Origin: Puniceicoccaceae bacterium
GTDB lineage: Bacteria; Verrucomicrobiota; Verrucomicrobiia; Opitutales; JAFGAQ01
Direction: 5' to 3'
Length of the DNA: 64,000 bases
NCBI GenBank assembly: GCA_040224245.1
Contig: JBEGIR010000063.1
Span: 1 to 64,000 of the forward strand
In this document: positions 1 to 8,990 of the stretch, one piece after another
Layout: each line of letters begins with the position of its first letter
Numbering within the stretch: the stretch's first letter is position 1
Notes under the pieces: generated by a model
Seen by the model: the letters and a program-made list of their open reading frames with translations, nothing else
Database searches by the model: none
What the model was told of the DNA's origin: nothing
Translations under genes and position numbers: made by a program

Positions 1-118
1 GCATCTTGTGAGGTAACTGAGGTCTCCGGCTAGCGAAGACCCTACGTTTCTGTTCAGTGAACAAAACCAGAACCAGTATGAGAGGCCCTCCGTCGCTCTA
101 CGAGCTATGGCGGGCAGC

Positions 119-166
119 CTTCGCCAAGACTCCGCACTGGCAGAGCCAGCCGTAGCCTTGGCGAAG
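119..166. repeat. Nested inverted repeat just after the tmRNA 3' end
   Basis: Perfect 10-bp arms CTTCGCCAAG (119-128) and CTTGGCGAAG (157-166) enclose a second small stem, CTGGC/GCCAG (137-141/145-149). It lies two bases beyond the CCA end of the tmRNA, so it could act as a trailer or processing hairpin. No U-run follows it, so it is not a classic intrinsic terminator. The arm sequence looks like a dispersed intergenic repeat, but no second copy was found in this window. Confidence 0.6.
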
Positions 167-167
167 C

Positions 168-520
<353 letters not shown>

Positions 521-567
521 AAAAAATGGATTCGCAATCCGGTGTTATTGCCGGATTGGATTTTTTC
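521..567 (-). terminator. A/T-flanked hairpin upstream of tmRNA
   Basis: The arms AATCCGG and CCGGATT are flanked by AAAAAAT on the left and ATTTTTT on the right, so the structure has a U-run in either direction. On minus it would end transcription from the small gene at 775-1014 just before the tmRNA begins. It leaves little room for a conventional tmRNA promoter, so the tmRNA 5' end may be produced by processing. Confidence 0.5.
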
Positions 568-774
568 AGGTTACTGATTCACACTGGTAAGTTCCATCTT
601 CTTGTCGATATTTGCCAAGACGAGAACAACACCCTGTTGTGATGTAATTTTCATCTATGAAGTACCAAAAGTCGATGGATGACCGAAATGTTAGCGTTAC
701 AAAACCTGTAAAAGAACGAATCTTGCACCCTAAAGTGCAATGACGTAACGAAAACACTCTCAGATCGATTGCGC
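568..774. other. Intergenic stretch with weak hairpin
   Basis: No convincing gene. A GTG-started frame of 63 codons on minus (757 to 566) exists but has no recognisable family or ribosome site. A small stem TTGCAC/GTGCAA (723-728/735-740) follows the stop of the gene at 775 in the minus direction and could be a weak terminator. Confidence 0.4.
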
Positions 775-1014
775 TTACGCAAGTGTATTCAGCATGGTGC
801 CCAATTTCTGGGCTACCTCTTGCTGAGAGGTCGGGAGATTGGCTTCGAAGACCTGACGCGGGAAGTCCGCAGAGCGCACTTGGGTGCGGCCATCGGGATA
901 GAAGGGATTGCCCAGTACACGCTCAATCTCCGGTTTGAGCTTGGGCGCAATCCGGGTTTTGTATTCCAGCGCGGGATCCATCGGAGCGCCAGTATATCCT
1001 GAAATTCCGTTCAT
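775..1014 (-). CDS. Small conserved-looking hypothetical protein
   Basis: A 79-residue soluble protein, starting MNGISGYTGAPMDPALEY. I do not recognise the family. I chose ATG at 1014 because AGGA lies five bases upstream; an in-frame TTG at 1038 is the alternative. The centre is rich in Arg and Pro and the C-terminal third (SQQEVAQKLGTMLNTL) looks helical. It has no membrane segment or signal peptide. It stands alone, upstream of the tmRNA on the same strand. Function unknown; coding status is likely but not certain. Confidence 0.6.
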   Translation of the reverse strand: MNGISGYTGAPMDPALEYKTRIAPKLKPEIERVLGNPFYPDGRTQVRSADFPRQVFEANLPTSQQEVAQKLGTMLNTLA

Positions 1015-1567
1015 GATGATCCTAACAGGTTCAGCCAAGTAAAAATCATAGGCAAACGCAGCTCGGCGTCAAGCAAGCGGTCTGTTTTTGGAAAGGGAGA
1101 GGCAGGCATGCGCGTGTGGGGTTTTTTCGAGTTCATGAGTTTCGCCTGGAGGCAAAGTGTAGACTTGCCCCAAAAAGAAGGGCCTCCGGCTGGTGCTGGA
1201 AGTGTCTCCCATAGCGACGCAGCCGAAAGGCCCTCTTGTTTCTCATGCCTGAAAAGGGCTCCTCACTTCCCTTTCCAGATTCTCTCTCTATCTATTGTCC
1301 TCTCTCCCCCGGCTGCAGCGCATTCCTGCGAATGGCACAGCCAGAAAAATGCTTGAAGGCAGATGGGATTCCAAGGTCCGGCACTGCCTGTTTCTCCTTC
1401 ATTATCGTCTGGATGAGTTGCGGATAAAGCACGAAAAGCAGGGGTTTGATGCATTTTAAATTCCCTCACAATGCGTTCACGAAAATTTTACAACTGAGTG
1501 CAGATCTGCCACTTGCGGTGAAGATAAGCATCGCTCCGATGTAAAATTCTGTTACATTCAGTCGTTC
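1015..1567. other. Intergenic region, no gene seen
   Basis: About 550 bases without a supportable gene; the short frames here give low-complexity translations with no family features. It contains the stable hairpin at 1180-1233 and an AT-richer stretch (1450-1565) that probably carries the promoter of the Fic gene at 1568. Confidence 0.5.
1180..1233. other. Long-stem hairpin of unknown role
   Basis: GGGCCTCCGGCTG (1180-1192) pairs with CAGCCGAAAGGCCC (1220-1233) with one bulge and a 27-base loop. A pyrimidine-rich stretch follows (TCTTGTTTCTC). It could be a poor terminator or a structured RNA element; there is no same-strand gene immediately upstream to terminate. Confidence 0.4.
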
Positions 1568-3013
1568 ATGAAACCCCGAACTTCGTTTCCCCAGTTTCGG
1601 CAAATCGAAGAACGCCTGCGCTCGATTGGAACCCTGGCAGACTACGATCCGATCTTCGATGTGGTTCGCGAACAGTTTTTGCGGGAGATCAACCATCACC
1701 TGACCTCGCTGACATCGAGCAACGGAAATCTTCCCGATGCGGTGGGGTCCGATGGCTGCGATGCTGGCTGCCGTGAGCAGTTGAAAGCAAAATACCTTGA
1801 GATTGGCAAAGAGCATGCGGTCATGCAGCTGCTGTTCGACATGACACGGGGGGAGCTGCGCATGGACGGGGTGCGGGTGCTGGCCGAAATCCTGTTTGGC
1901 AGCGCGCAGATGCGCGATACCGAGATTGCGATCCGCAACTCGAGCGGGAAACGCAAGCAGGCGACGAGTCCGGATACGATAGAACGGGAGCTGGAGCACC
2001 TGCTCAAGAAATTCAGCGACGGGTTGAAGCGGAAAAAAGCACACCCGATCCTGTTGGCGACAGAGCTGCACCATGGATTTACCCTGATTCATCCGTTCAA
2101 GGACTGGAATGGACGCATCGCGCGGCTGATCCTGAATGTTTCCCTGATGAAAGCGGGCTATCTTCCGGTGCTGATTCGTCGCGCCGAGCGCCGCAGTTAT
2201 TATGAGGCACTGGAAGCTGCAGACTATGGCGACCTGGAGCCGCTGATTCTATTCCTTGCAGAAAAGGAACTCGAATCGATCGAATCCTTTACCAGCAGTG
2301 CGGAATTTCTTTCGATCAAAGGAAAATTCGAGCTGGAGCGGCGCTTGAAAGGCCTTGGCCAGCATGACCGCTGTCTGGTGCTGACGGAGGACAGCACCTC
2401 CAACAACCTGCTGGCATTTCTTCTGGAAGCGTCGGGATTTCACATGAATGAGACCTACATGCTCTCCTATGAAGGATGCTCCAAAATTGCCTCTGCAAAT
2501 CTGTTCTCCATTTTTGTGAAACAGAGGATGCCAGACATGCAAGTGCTTGTGCACCGGGATCGGGATTACCTGACGGATGCTGAAATTGAATACCAGCACG
2601 AGACCTTTCACCGCATCGATGTTCGCTTTTTTTACACCGAGGGCACGGATGTGGAGAGTTATTTTCTGAACGCGGATCACCTTTGCCATTGTTACCCAAA
2701 GCTGGAGCATTCGCTGGCGACTGCTCTGGTTGAGGATGCGATCAACGAGGTGCTGCCCAAGTCGATTGACTACCTCTACAAAAAGGAGTTTGGGAATCGC
2801 AGGGAATCGACGACACACCTCTATGATGCACTGGTGGACTATGTGAAAAGTCACCGTTTTCGCTTCACACATGGCAAGACGGCCAAGCAGGTATTGGAAC
2901 AAAAAATCCGTGAAGCGATTGGACGCAAAGCCGAGATCGACCGGGTTTCTCCGGCACTGCGTGTTCCGCAACTGGCCAAAATCGCGCGGCGAATCTGGAA
3001 GGAACAAGCGTAG
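1568..3013 (+). CDS. Fic-domain protein fused to an OLD-type TOPRIM-like domain
   Basis: A 481-residue two-part protein. The first half (about 75-235) is a Fic domain, a fold that usually transfers AMP or other nucleotides to proteins; its core motif is HPFKDWNGRIAR at 175-186 with His175 as the expected catalytic base. The first Gly of the usual HPFx(D/E)GNGR is Trp180. The second half (about 265-400) has the order expected of an OLD-type TOPRIM domain: Glu274 in LVLTEDS, Asp331/Asp333 in HRDRD, then acidic residues in YTEGTDVESYF (357-366). No membrane segment. It is a single gene with no obvious antitoxin partner. The Fic call is firm; the TOPRIM assignment is inferred from motifs only, and DUF4435-like is an alternative label. 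Confidence 0.85.
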   Translation: MKPRTSFPQFRQIEERLRSIGTLADYDPIFDVVREQFLREINHHLTSLTSSNGNLPDAVGSDGCDAGCREQLKAKYLEIGKEHAVMQLLFDMTRGELRMDGVRVLAEILFGSAQMRDTEIAIRNSSGKRKQATSPDTIERELEHLLKKFSDGLKRKKAHPILLATELHHGFTLIHPFKDWNGRIARLILNVSLMKAGYLPVLIRRAERRSYYEALEAADYGDLEPLILFLAEKELESIESFTSSAEFLSIKGKFELERRLKGLGQHDRCLVLTEDSTSNNLLAFLLEASGFHMNETYMLSYEGCSKIASANLFSIFVKQRMPDMQVLVHRDRDYLTDAEIEYQHETFHRIDVRFFYTEGTDVESYFLNADHLCHCYPKLEHSLATALVEDAINEVLPKSIDYLYKKEFGNRRESTTHLYDALVDYVKSHRFRFTHGKTAKQVLEQKIREAIGRKAEIDRVSPALRVPQLAKIARRIWKEQA

Positions 3014-3198
3014 AGGGACTGGTTGTGGGCATGGCTTGCAGAAAGCGACTGATACAAATGATTGTTTTAGATGCTGAACCCAGGATTTGACAAAACACCG
3101 GTCGGCAGATGCCGAACTCAAAACGCTCCGATCACAAGGCCTTTAGATTTTGATGGCGAGATTGCAGAATCGGCGAAGGCGGTTATGCTTCGAATCCT

Positions 3199-3357
3199 AT
3201 GAGTCTTCTAACGATTATCCTGAATATCCTGCTGCCTCCTGTAGGCGTTCTCATCAACAAGGGCCTCGGCGTTGATTTTCTGATCAACCTGCTATTGACC
3301 ATCCTGGGATGGTTGCCCGGTGTGATTCATGCCTTTTGGGTGTGCTCTCGTAAATAG
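3199..3357 (+). CDS. YqaE/Pmp3-family small membrane protein
   Basis: A 52-residue protein made of two hydrophobic helices, about 3-20 and 26-48, separated by a short polar turn (NKGLGVDF). The pattern LLPPVGV...G...FLINLLLTILGWLPGVIHAFW is the hallmark of the UPF0057 (YqaE/Pmp3) family of stress-related inner-membrane proteolipids that affect membrane potential. No strong ribosome site is visible ahead of ATG 3199. It stands alone between the Fic gene and the convergent uvrA. Confidence 0.88.
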   Translation: MSLLTIILNILLPPVGVLINKGLGVDFLINLLLTILGWLPGVIHAFWVCSRK

Positions 3358-3364
3358 TCGCTGG

Positions 3365-3396
3365 AGCGGCGATGGACATGCTGTTCCGTCGCCGCT
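3365..3396. terminator. Hairpin between yqaE-like gene and uvrA
   Basis: AGCGGCGA (3365-3372) and TCGCCGCT (3389-3396) form a GC-rich stem between two convergent genes. There is no clear U-run on either side, so its role as a shared terminator is only a guess. Confidence 0.4.
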
Positions 3397-3436
3397 GATC
3401 CGCTTCCTTCAGCGCAAAAGGAAAATGGAGTCGGAT

Positions 3437-6295
3437 TCAGGCATCGCGCAGCGATTCATATTGCTGCAGTGCCTGTTGGGTTGGAGTTTCGTGAGCACTG
3501 CGAAATGACGTGATCGACCCCTCATAGAGCAAGTGCCCGCCATCGTTACCGCCACTGGGGCCGAGTTCTACGATCCAGTCGGCGAGACTGATGACATCAA
3601 GATTGTGTTCGATGATGAGGATGGTATTGCCCTGATCGCGCAACTTGAAGAGCAGGTCCATCAAGTGTTGGATGTCGCTCCAGTGCAGGCCAGTGGTGGG
3701 TTCATCGAGCAGGTAAAGCGTGCGACCGGCACTGCGCTTGCTCAACTCCAGTGATAGTTTGACCCGCTGGGCCTCACCTCCGGAGAGCGTCGTGGCCGAC
3801 TGCCCGATCTTGACATAGCCCAGCCCGACTGCGCGCAGGGTTTCAAGCTTTTCTGCGATGCGCGGCTGCTTGGAGAACAGCTCATATGCGTCATCGACGG
3901 TCATGTCGAGCAGCTCTGCGATGTTGACTCCGCGAAAGCGAATCTCGAGTGTCTCGCGGTTGTAGCGCTGACCGTGACAGCTGGGGCATTGCACATAGAC
4001 ATCGCTGAGAAATTGCATGTCCATCTTGATCATTCCATCGCCCTTGCAGCGTTCACAGCGTCCACCTGAAGTATTGAAGCTGAAGCGATTGGCCTTGTAC
4101 CCGCGCACCTTGGCGAGTGCGGTCTGGGCATAGAGGTTGCGGAGCTGGTCAAAGAGCTTGGTGTAGGTTGCAGGATTGGAACGCGGGCTGCGTCCTATGG
4201 GTTCCTGATCGATGCGAATGATGCGGTCAAAATGGTAGAGACCGTCGATCTTTTGATGGCGTCCGGGAAGCGTCTTGGCCCCGTTGAGTTTGAATGCGGC
4301 GTAGTTGGCGAGAATGTCGTTGACCAGTGTGCTTTTGCCGGAGCCTGAAACCCCGGCCACAACGGTCATGAGTCCAACGGGAAAGTGTGCGTCGATGGAT
4401 TTGAGATTGTTCTCAGATGCCCCCAAAACAACGATTTCATCGGAATTCCGACGGCGCACTGCACCAGCGGGGTCGATGCGCAGTTTGCCACTGAGGTAGG
4501 CACCGGTTTGGCTCTGGGGTGCGCGTTTGCACTCGCTCGGACTGCCTTCAAAAACCAGGTGACCGCCGCGTGCACCGGCATGGGGGCCGAGTTCAACAAT
4601 GCGGTCGGCGTGGTGCATGATCTCCCCGTCATGTTCCACGACGATCACAGTGTTACCCTGATCGCGAAGCTCGAGCAAGATGCGGATGAGACGGCGATTG
4701 TCGATGGGGTGTAACCCGATGGAAGGTTCATCAAGCACGTAGATGACCCCGACCAATCCCATGCCGAGCTGGGTGGCTAGGCGAACGCGCTGGATTTCGC
4801 CGCCGCTGAGCGTGTGGTATTGCCGGTCAAGGGAGAGGTAGCCGATACCGACCTCGTTGAGAAAATGCAGCCGCCGCTCAAGACCATGCACCGCATCGCC
4901 GACAGCGTCATACCTGGGGTGGGACACGATGTGTTGCCGCATCCAGTCGAGGGAATCGCAGATGCTCATTCCCAGAAATCTGGCGTAGTTCAGCCCCTCG
5001 AGTTCAACCGCAAGGCTTTCCGGTTTCAGGCGCTGACCCTGACAGTGTTTGCAGGTCTGGGCGATTTGATACGTCATCAGCCGTGCGCGTAGTCCTTCAC
5101 TGCTGGAGTGCAGCTGAGAGTCGGTGAGATCTGCGATCACTCCCTCAAAGGGCATGGGGTCTGGCTTTCGATTGCCGGCCTTGAGTTTGAAGAGGAACTC
5201 CCGGTCCGGCACTCCGTGAAGGATGGCGTGTCGGGTTTGCTCCGGCAGCTCCTGCCAGGGTGTGGTGGGGTCAAAGGGCAGCTGCTCGGCGAGCTGTTTG
5301 AGCAGGGCATTGCGCTTGATGATCATCGCCTTGGAACCGATGCGCCAGGGCTTGATCGCTCCTTTTTTGACGCTGAGCGTTGGGTCGGGAATGATCAGAT
5401 CTTCGTGAAACTGAAGGGTTTGCCCGGTGCCGCCGCAGCGTGGGCAGGCTCCCTCCGGGTGATTCCAGGAGAATGAACGCGGTGACAATGGCGCATAGAC
5501 ATGGCCATGTGCCTGGCAGGCAAGGTGTTGACTGAGCGGGATCTCACGCCAGGCTGCTTCCCGATCAGCCTGCACGAGCGCGATGCAGCGGTTTTTGCCT
5601 TCCTGCATTGCCAGTTCCATGGAATCTGCGATGCGACTGCGCTGGTCTGTGCGCACGACGACACGGTCGATCACAATGTCCACCGCAATGGGATCACTGC
5701 CAGTTGGGATAAGTCTGGGTTCGTCAATGTCTCGAATTTCCCCCTGAATGCGCACGCGCTGGAATCCCTTCTGTTTGAGACGGGGAATCTCTTCGCGAAG
5801 GATGGCAGGCTTGGCGGTCATGTAGTGGGCGAGCAGGATAGTGCGGCAACCCTCGGCCTCGAGAAAGAGGTGTTCGATGCAATCATCCAGCGTGCGTTGA
5901 ACGATGAGGCTGCCATCGATGGGGCAGTGGCGGACACCCATCAATGACCAGAGCAGGCGTGCGTAGTCTGCGATTTCGGTCACGGTGGCCACGGTACTGC
6001 GCGGATTGCTTCCCGAACCACTGCGCTGCTCAATCGCGATTACGGGTGAGAGGCCATGAATATAGTCGACATTGGGTCGATCCATTTGATCCAGGATCTG
6101 ACGCGCCTTGGAGGAGAGGCTTTCGATGTATTTGCGGTAGCCTTCTGCGTAGAGCGTGTCGAAAGCAAGGGAGGATTTTCCCGAACCACTGACGCCGGTG
6201 ATCACGATGAGCTGACCCCGAGGCAAGTGGATGTCGAGGTTCTTGAGATTGTGCTCACGGGCACCTTTGATGTGGATGGATTGCAGATCGCTCAT
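3437..6295 (-). CDS. uvrA: Excinuclease ABC subunit A
   Basis: A 952-residue damage-recognition ATPase of nucleotide excision repair, close to the usual ~940-residue length. The first Walker A is GVSGSGKSS (34-42). The first ABC signature is [16 protein letters not shown] followed by a DEPSIGLHP Walker B; the second half repeats this with [27 protein letters not shown] and DEPTTGLH. Two zinc modules are visible, CPRCGGTG...CKHCQG in the first half and CERCKGDG...CPSCHG in the second. The early cysteine pair near residue 126 is reduced to CPIDG, a small departure. It is a single gene; uvrB/uvrC are not in the window. A 36-bp tandem repeat lies in its upstream region. Confidence 0.97.
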   Translation of the reverse strand: MSDLQSIHIKGAREHNLKNLDIHLPRGQLIVITGVSGSGKSSLAFDTLYAEGYRKYIESLSSKARQILDQMDRPNVDYIHGLSPVIAIEQRSGSGSNPRSTVATVTEIADYARLLWSLMGVRHCPIDGSLIVQRTLDDCIEHLFLEAEGCRTILLAHYMTAKPAILREEIPRLKQKGFQRVRIQGEIRDIDEPRLIPTGSDPIAVDIVIDRVVVRTDQRSRIADSMELAMQEGKNRCIALVQADREAAWREIPLSQHLACQAHGHVYAPLSPRSFSWNHPEGACPRCGGTGQTLQFHEDLIIPDPTLSVKKGAIKPWRIGSKAMIIKRNALLKQLAEQLPFDPTTPWQELPEQTRHAILHGVPDREFLFKLKAGNRKPDPMPFEGVIADLTDSQLHSSSEGLRARLMTYQIAQTCKHCQGQRLKPESLAVELEGLNYARFLGMSICDSLDWMRQHIVSHPRYDAVGDAVHGLERRLHFLNEVGIGYLSLDRQYHTLSGGEIQRVRLATQLGMGLVGVIYVLDEPSIGLHPIDNRRLIRILLELRDQGNTVIVVEHDGEIMHHADRIVELGPHAGARGGHLVFEGSPSECKRAPQSQTGAYLSGKLRIDPAGAVRRRNSDEIVVLGASENNLKSIDAHFPVGLMTVVAGVSGSGKSTLVNDILANYAAFKLNGAKTLPGRHQKIDGLYHFDRIIRIDQEPIGRSPRSNPATYTKLFDQLRNLYAQTALAKVRGYKANRFSFNTSGGRCERCKGDGMIKMDMQFLSDVYVQCPSCHGQRYNRETLEIRFRGVNIAELLDMTVDDAYELFSKQPRIAEKLETLRAVGLGYVKIGQSATTLSGGEAQRVKLSLELSKRSAGRTLYLLDEPTTGLHWSDIQHLMDLLFKLRDQGNTILIIEHNLDVISLADWIVELGPSGGNDGGHLLYEGSITSFRSAHETPTQQALQQYESLRDA

Positions 6296-6422
6296 GACAC
6301 CCTTTCATGAAGATGGGAAGCATCTGAAATAGCAAACCTGATCCAGCGCGGGGCAGGATCTTGTGGGTTCTCCATTCACCGGGAAAAGGTAGATCGAGGG
6401 GTTCGTTGTAGTGTGTGGGGAA

Positions 6423-6565
6423 CGCGAGCTGGAAGCTCCCTCTACGCTGTATGGGACACGCGAGCTGGAAGCTCCCGCTACGCTGGATGGGACACGCGAG
6501 CTGGAAGCTCCCTCTACGCTGTGGGGGATACGCGAGCTGGAAGCTCCCGCTACGCTGGATCTTGA
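6423..6565. repeat. 36-bp tandem repeat (four units plus a decayed fifth)
   Basis: Units start at 6423, 6459, 6495 and 6531, exactly 36 bases apart; a shortened, mutated unit follows near 6560. Each unit carries GAGCTGGAAGCTC, a short palindrome with arms GAGCT/AGCTC. Units alternate between CCCTCTACGCTG and CCCGCTACGCTG, suggesting duplication of a pair. The array lies in the divergent space between uvrA and the glutaredoxin gene, so it sits in both upstream regions. The open frames across it are a by-product of the 36-base period. Confidence 0.9.
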
Positions 6566-6684
6566 GCTGAAAGCATCCACTGTGCTGCATCGAACATGTG
6601 CCACTTCAAATGCCTTGCGAAAAACGTCTGGACGGGTTGATGAGATTGTATTTGAAGACTAGTTTTGCTAAGTATTGCTTCACA

Positions 6685-6957
6685 ATGAAACCGATTCTCT
6701 ACATTAAGTCCGGATGTCCGTGGTGTCGCTCGGCCCGATCCTTTTTTGAACAGCACGGGGTTGAAGTGGAAATCCGTGATGTCATGCGCAGTCCGAAGGA
6801 CATGGATCGAATGGTGGAAATCAGCGGGCAGACCCTGACGCCGACCTTTGAGTATGGTGAATTCATCGTGGCCGACTTCAGTGTGGATGAGTTTGTACAG
6901 GAATTGGAGGAGTTTCCCGAGGTCAAGCGTGAACTGGGTATCGATGATGAGGCCTGA
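6685..6957 (+). CDS. Glutaredoxin-family protein
   Basis: A 90-residue thiol-disulfide oxidoreductase of the cytoplasm. The active site is CPWC (Cys11, Cys14), close to the classic CPYC, and the cis-proline is Thr52-Pro53 (TLTPTF). I start at ATG 6685 because the N-terminal strand MKPILYIKSG then matches the family; the frame is open further upstream but runs into the repeat region. It is followed after 33 bases by a YacP-like gene on the same strand. The substrate is unknown. Confidence 0.9.
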   Translation: MKPILYIKSGCPWCRSARSFFEQHGVEVEIRDVMRSPKDMDRMVEISGQTLTPTFEYGEFIVADFSVDEFVQELEEFPEVKRELGIDDEA

Positions 6958-6990
6958 CCGCCTCCGGTATTTGCATGTGATTTCTATCTG

Positions 6991-7458
6991 ATGGCAGCGC
7001 AGCCCCATGTGATCATCGATGGGTTCAACGTGGTGTTTGGGGTCCAAAACTTGGGCGATTTATTCAGAATCTCCCCGGACGCTGCCAAAGCGGAATTGAT
7101 CAAACTCGCCCAGGCAACCCATGATGGGGATGGCAGTCAGGTAACCCTCGTGTTTGATGGGAAAGGCAAGCGCCTGCAAGTGGAACACCCGTTTCGGGAT
7201 GAGCAGTTTACAGTGGTACACGCACCCTCGCACATCAGTGCAGACGGTGTGATTGAGCGCATGCTTTCGCGGGCGCGATTTCCAGATCGCATGACGGTGG
7301 TTTCCAACGACCACATGATTCGCGATGCAGCGATTGCCAGTGGTGCGGGTGTACAGAGTGTTAACTCCTGGATGGAGCAGTCGTCGAAGTCCACACGGCT
7401 CCGGCCCCCACGACGCGATGAAGCGGGGCATGGTTTTGGGAGTCGGATTCCACTCTAG
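6991..7458 (+). CDS. YacP-like NYN-domain (PIN-fold) RNase candidate
   Basis: A 155-residue protein opening with VIIDGFNVVFG (Asp10), the first acidic site of the NYN/YacP family, followed by LVFDGKGK and a late VVSNDHMIRDAA motif that supplies further acidic ligands. These proteins resemble PIN nucleases, and YacP (Rae1) of Bacillus cleaves mRNA in the ribosome. The last ~25 residues are basic and look disordered. It probably shares a transcript with the glutaredoxin gene upstream. The nuclease role is inferred from the family. Confidence 0.85.
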   Translation: MAAQPHVIIDGFNVVFGVQNLGDLFRISPDAAKAELIKLAQATHDGDGSQVTLVFDGKGKRLQVEHPFRDEQFTVVHAPSHISADGVIERMLSRARFPDRMTVVSNDHMIRDAAIASGAGVQSVNSWMEQSSKSTRLRPPRRDEAGHGFGSRIPL

Positions 7459-7521
7459 GCGAGACAGGTTTGAGGGTGCGATTGGCTTGCAAACCCGTTA
7501 GGACTGCGGCAGGATTTTCAC

Positions 7522-8898
7522 ATGGCACTCAATGCTCTCGAAACTCTGAAAACCCTCGTTCGATTTCCGTCGGTTTCGACCGACCCGACCCGCAAGGCAG
7601 CACTGCTGGATACCAAGGATTTCCTGGTTGATACGCTTGCAGGCATGGGATTTGCCACAGAGACCCTGGAAACGCAGGGGCACCCCATTGTCCTGGCAGA
7701 GCGCAAAGTTGCCGAGACTGCACCGACAGTCGTGATCTATGGGCACTACGATGTGCAGCCTGAGGACCCCGTTCAGCTTTGGGAGAGTGCCCCGTTTGAA
7801 CCGACCGTTAAAGGGGACCGCATTTATGGACGCGGGGCGGCTGACAACAAAGGACCGGTAGCGGTTCTGCTGGCAGCAGTATCGCATTTGCTGGAGCAAC
7901 AACCTTCGCTTCCGCTCAACCTCACGTTTTTACTGGAGGGAGAGGAAGAGATTGGCAGTCCCAGCTTCAAACCCGTGCTCGATCGCCTGAAGCACCGCCT
8001 GCGGGGGGATTTCCTGCTGGCCTGTGATACTGGTAGTCAGAAAAACGATCAGATCGTCGTGACCGCGGGTCTTCGGGGCATCACCTGCCTGGAATTCAAA
8101 GTAAAGGGAGCCCGCAAGGATTTGCACAGCGGAATTTATGGGGGGGCGGTGCTGAATCCAATCAAGGCCTTGATGGATATTTGTCATTCGCTGCACAATG
8201 CTGATGGAACAGTCAATGTGCCGGGGTTCTATGACGATGTGCTGCCAGTGCAGCAATGGGAGCGCGACGAACTCGAAAAGCTGGGATTGGATCTCGATGC
8301 CTTCCAGGATTTCCTTGGAGTGCCGGGTTTCTTTGAACAGGCGGGGCTGAGTCCGCTCGAGGCCACACGCTATGCGCCGACATTGGAATACAACGGTGTG
8401 TGGGGTGGTTATCAGGGTGAGGGTTCCAAGACGGTTATCCCGTGCGAAGCGAGTGTGAAGATCAGCTGTCGGCTGGTAGCGCGACAGGACCCGGACAAGA
8501 TCCAGGATCTGGTGATTCAGGCGATACGGGAGCGCTGCCCCAAAGGGGTTTCACTGGAAATTAAAAAGGATCACAATGGCGCCGCATACCTCGTAGTTCC
8601 GCCAGGAAAACCCAACACAGCGACCGATCTGAATCCGGTGTTGGCCCGTGCCTTTCACCTGACCGACGCATTGTCGGCGGAATGCTTTGGCAAGCCCGCT
8701 GTGTTCATGCGTGAAGGCGGCAGTATTCCCATTATCCACGACATCAAGGAGATCCTGGGCCTCGACTCACTGCTGATAGGCTTGTACCTGCCCGAGGACG
8801 GATACCATGCACCAAACGAGAGTTTCAGTTTGGAAATGATGGAGAAGGGGCAGCAGATGATCGAGCGACTGCTTGCTGGGCTTTGCGAGAGCGAGTGA
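7522..8898 (+). CDS. M20-family metallopeptidase (dipeptidase-like)
   Basis: A 458-residue zinc peptidase of the M20 (ArgE/DapE/CNDP) family. Metal and catalytic residues are visible in order: YGHYDVQP (His75, Asp77), GRGAADNKGP (Asp108), LEGEEEIGS (paired Glu near 141-142), and a terminal His in EDGYHAPNE. The length and the DVQPEDPVQLW segment match the cytosolic dipeptidase (CNDP-like) branch rather than ArgE or DapE. There is no signal peptide. It cleaves small peptides in the cytosol, probably for amino-acid recovery; the exact substrate cannot be read. Confidence 0.93.
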   Translation: MALNALETLKTLVRFPSVSTDPTRKAALLDTKDFLVDTLAGMGFATETLETQGHPIVLAERKVAETAPTVVIYGHYDVQPEDPVQLWESAPFEPTVKGDRIYGRGAADNKGPVAVLLAAVSHLLEQQPSLPLNLTFLLEGEEEIGSPSFKPVLDRLKHRLRGDFLLACDTGSQKNDQIVVTAGLRGITCLEFKVKGARKDLHSGIYGGAVLNPIKALMDICHSLHNADGTVNVPGFYDDVLPVQQWERDELEKLGLDLDAFQDFLGVPGFFEQAGLSPLEATRYAPTLEYNGVWGGYQGEGSKTVIPCEASVKISCRLVARQDPDKIQDLVIQAIRERCPKGVSLEIKKDHNGAAYLVVPPGKPNTATDLNPVLARAFHLTDALSAECFGKPAVFMREGGSIPIIHDIKEILGLDSLLIGLYLPEDGYHAPNESFSLEMMEKGQQMIERLLAGLCESE

Positions 8899-8990
8899 CT
8901 GCGCGCAGAAGCTTTGCATTTGACGGAACTCCGTGCTCGACTTGAAGGGCATGACAGAAGGAGTAGGCTGGGTGGAAAAATAATCTACTT

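Noticed and set aside
566-757. A 63-codon minus frame ending at the hairpin before tmRNA
   Set aside because: GTG start without a ribosome site and no recognisable family; coding status could not be supported.
1568-3013. The Fic protein as half of a toxin-antitoxin pair
   Set aside because: No small adjacent antitoxin gene is visible, and I see no inhibitory (S/T)xxxE(G/N) helix in the protein.
2249-3121. A 290-codon minus frame opposite the Fic gene
   Set aside because: It is antisense to the Fic protein and shows no family motifs.
6423-6565. The 36-bp repeats as a CRISPR array
   Set aside because: The units are directly adjacent with no unique spacers, and no cas genes are near.
6305-6662. 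Open frames with repeating GASSSR/ELEAP-type peptides on both strands
   Set aside because: Produced by the 36-bp tandem DNA repeat, whose length is a multiple of three; no start signals or natural composition.
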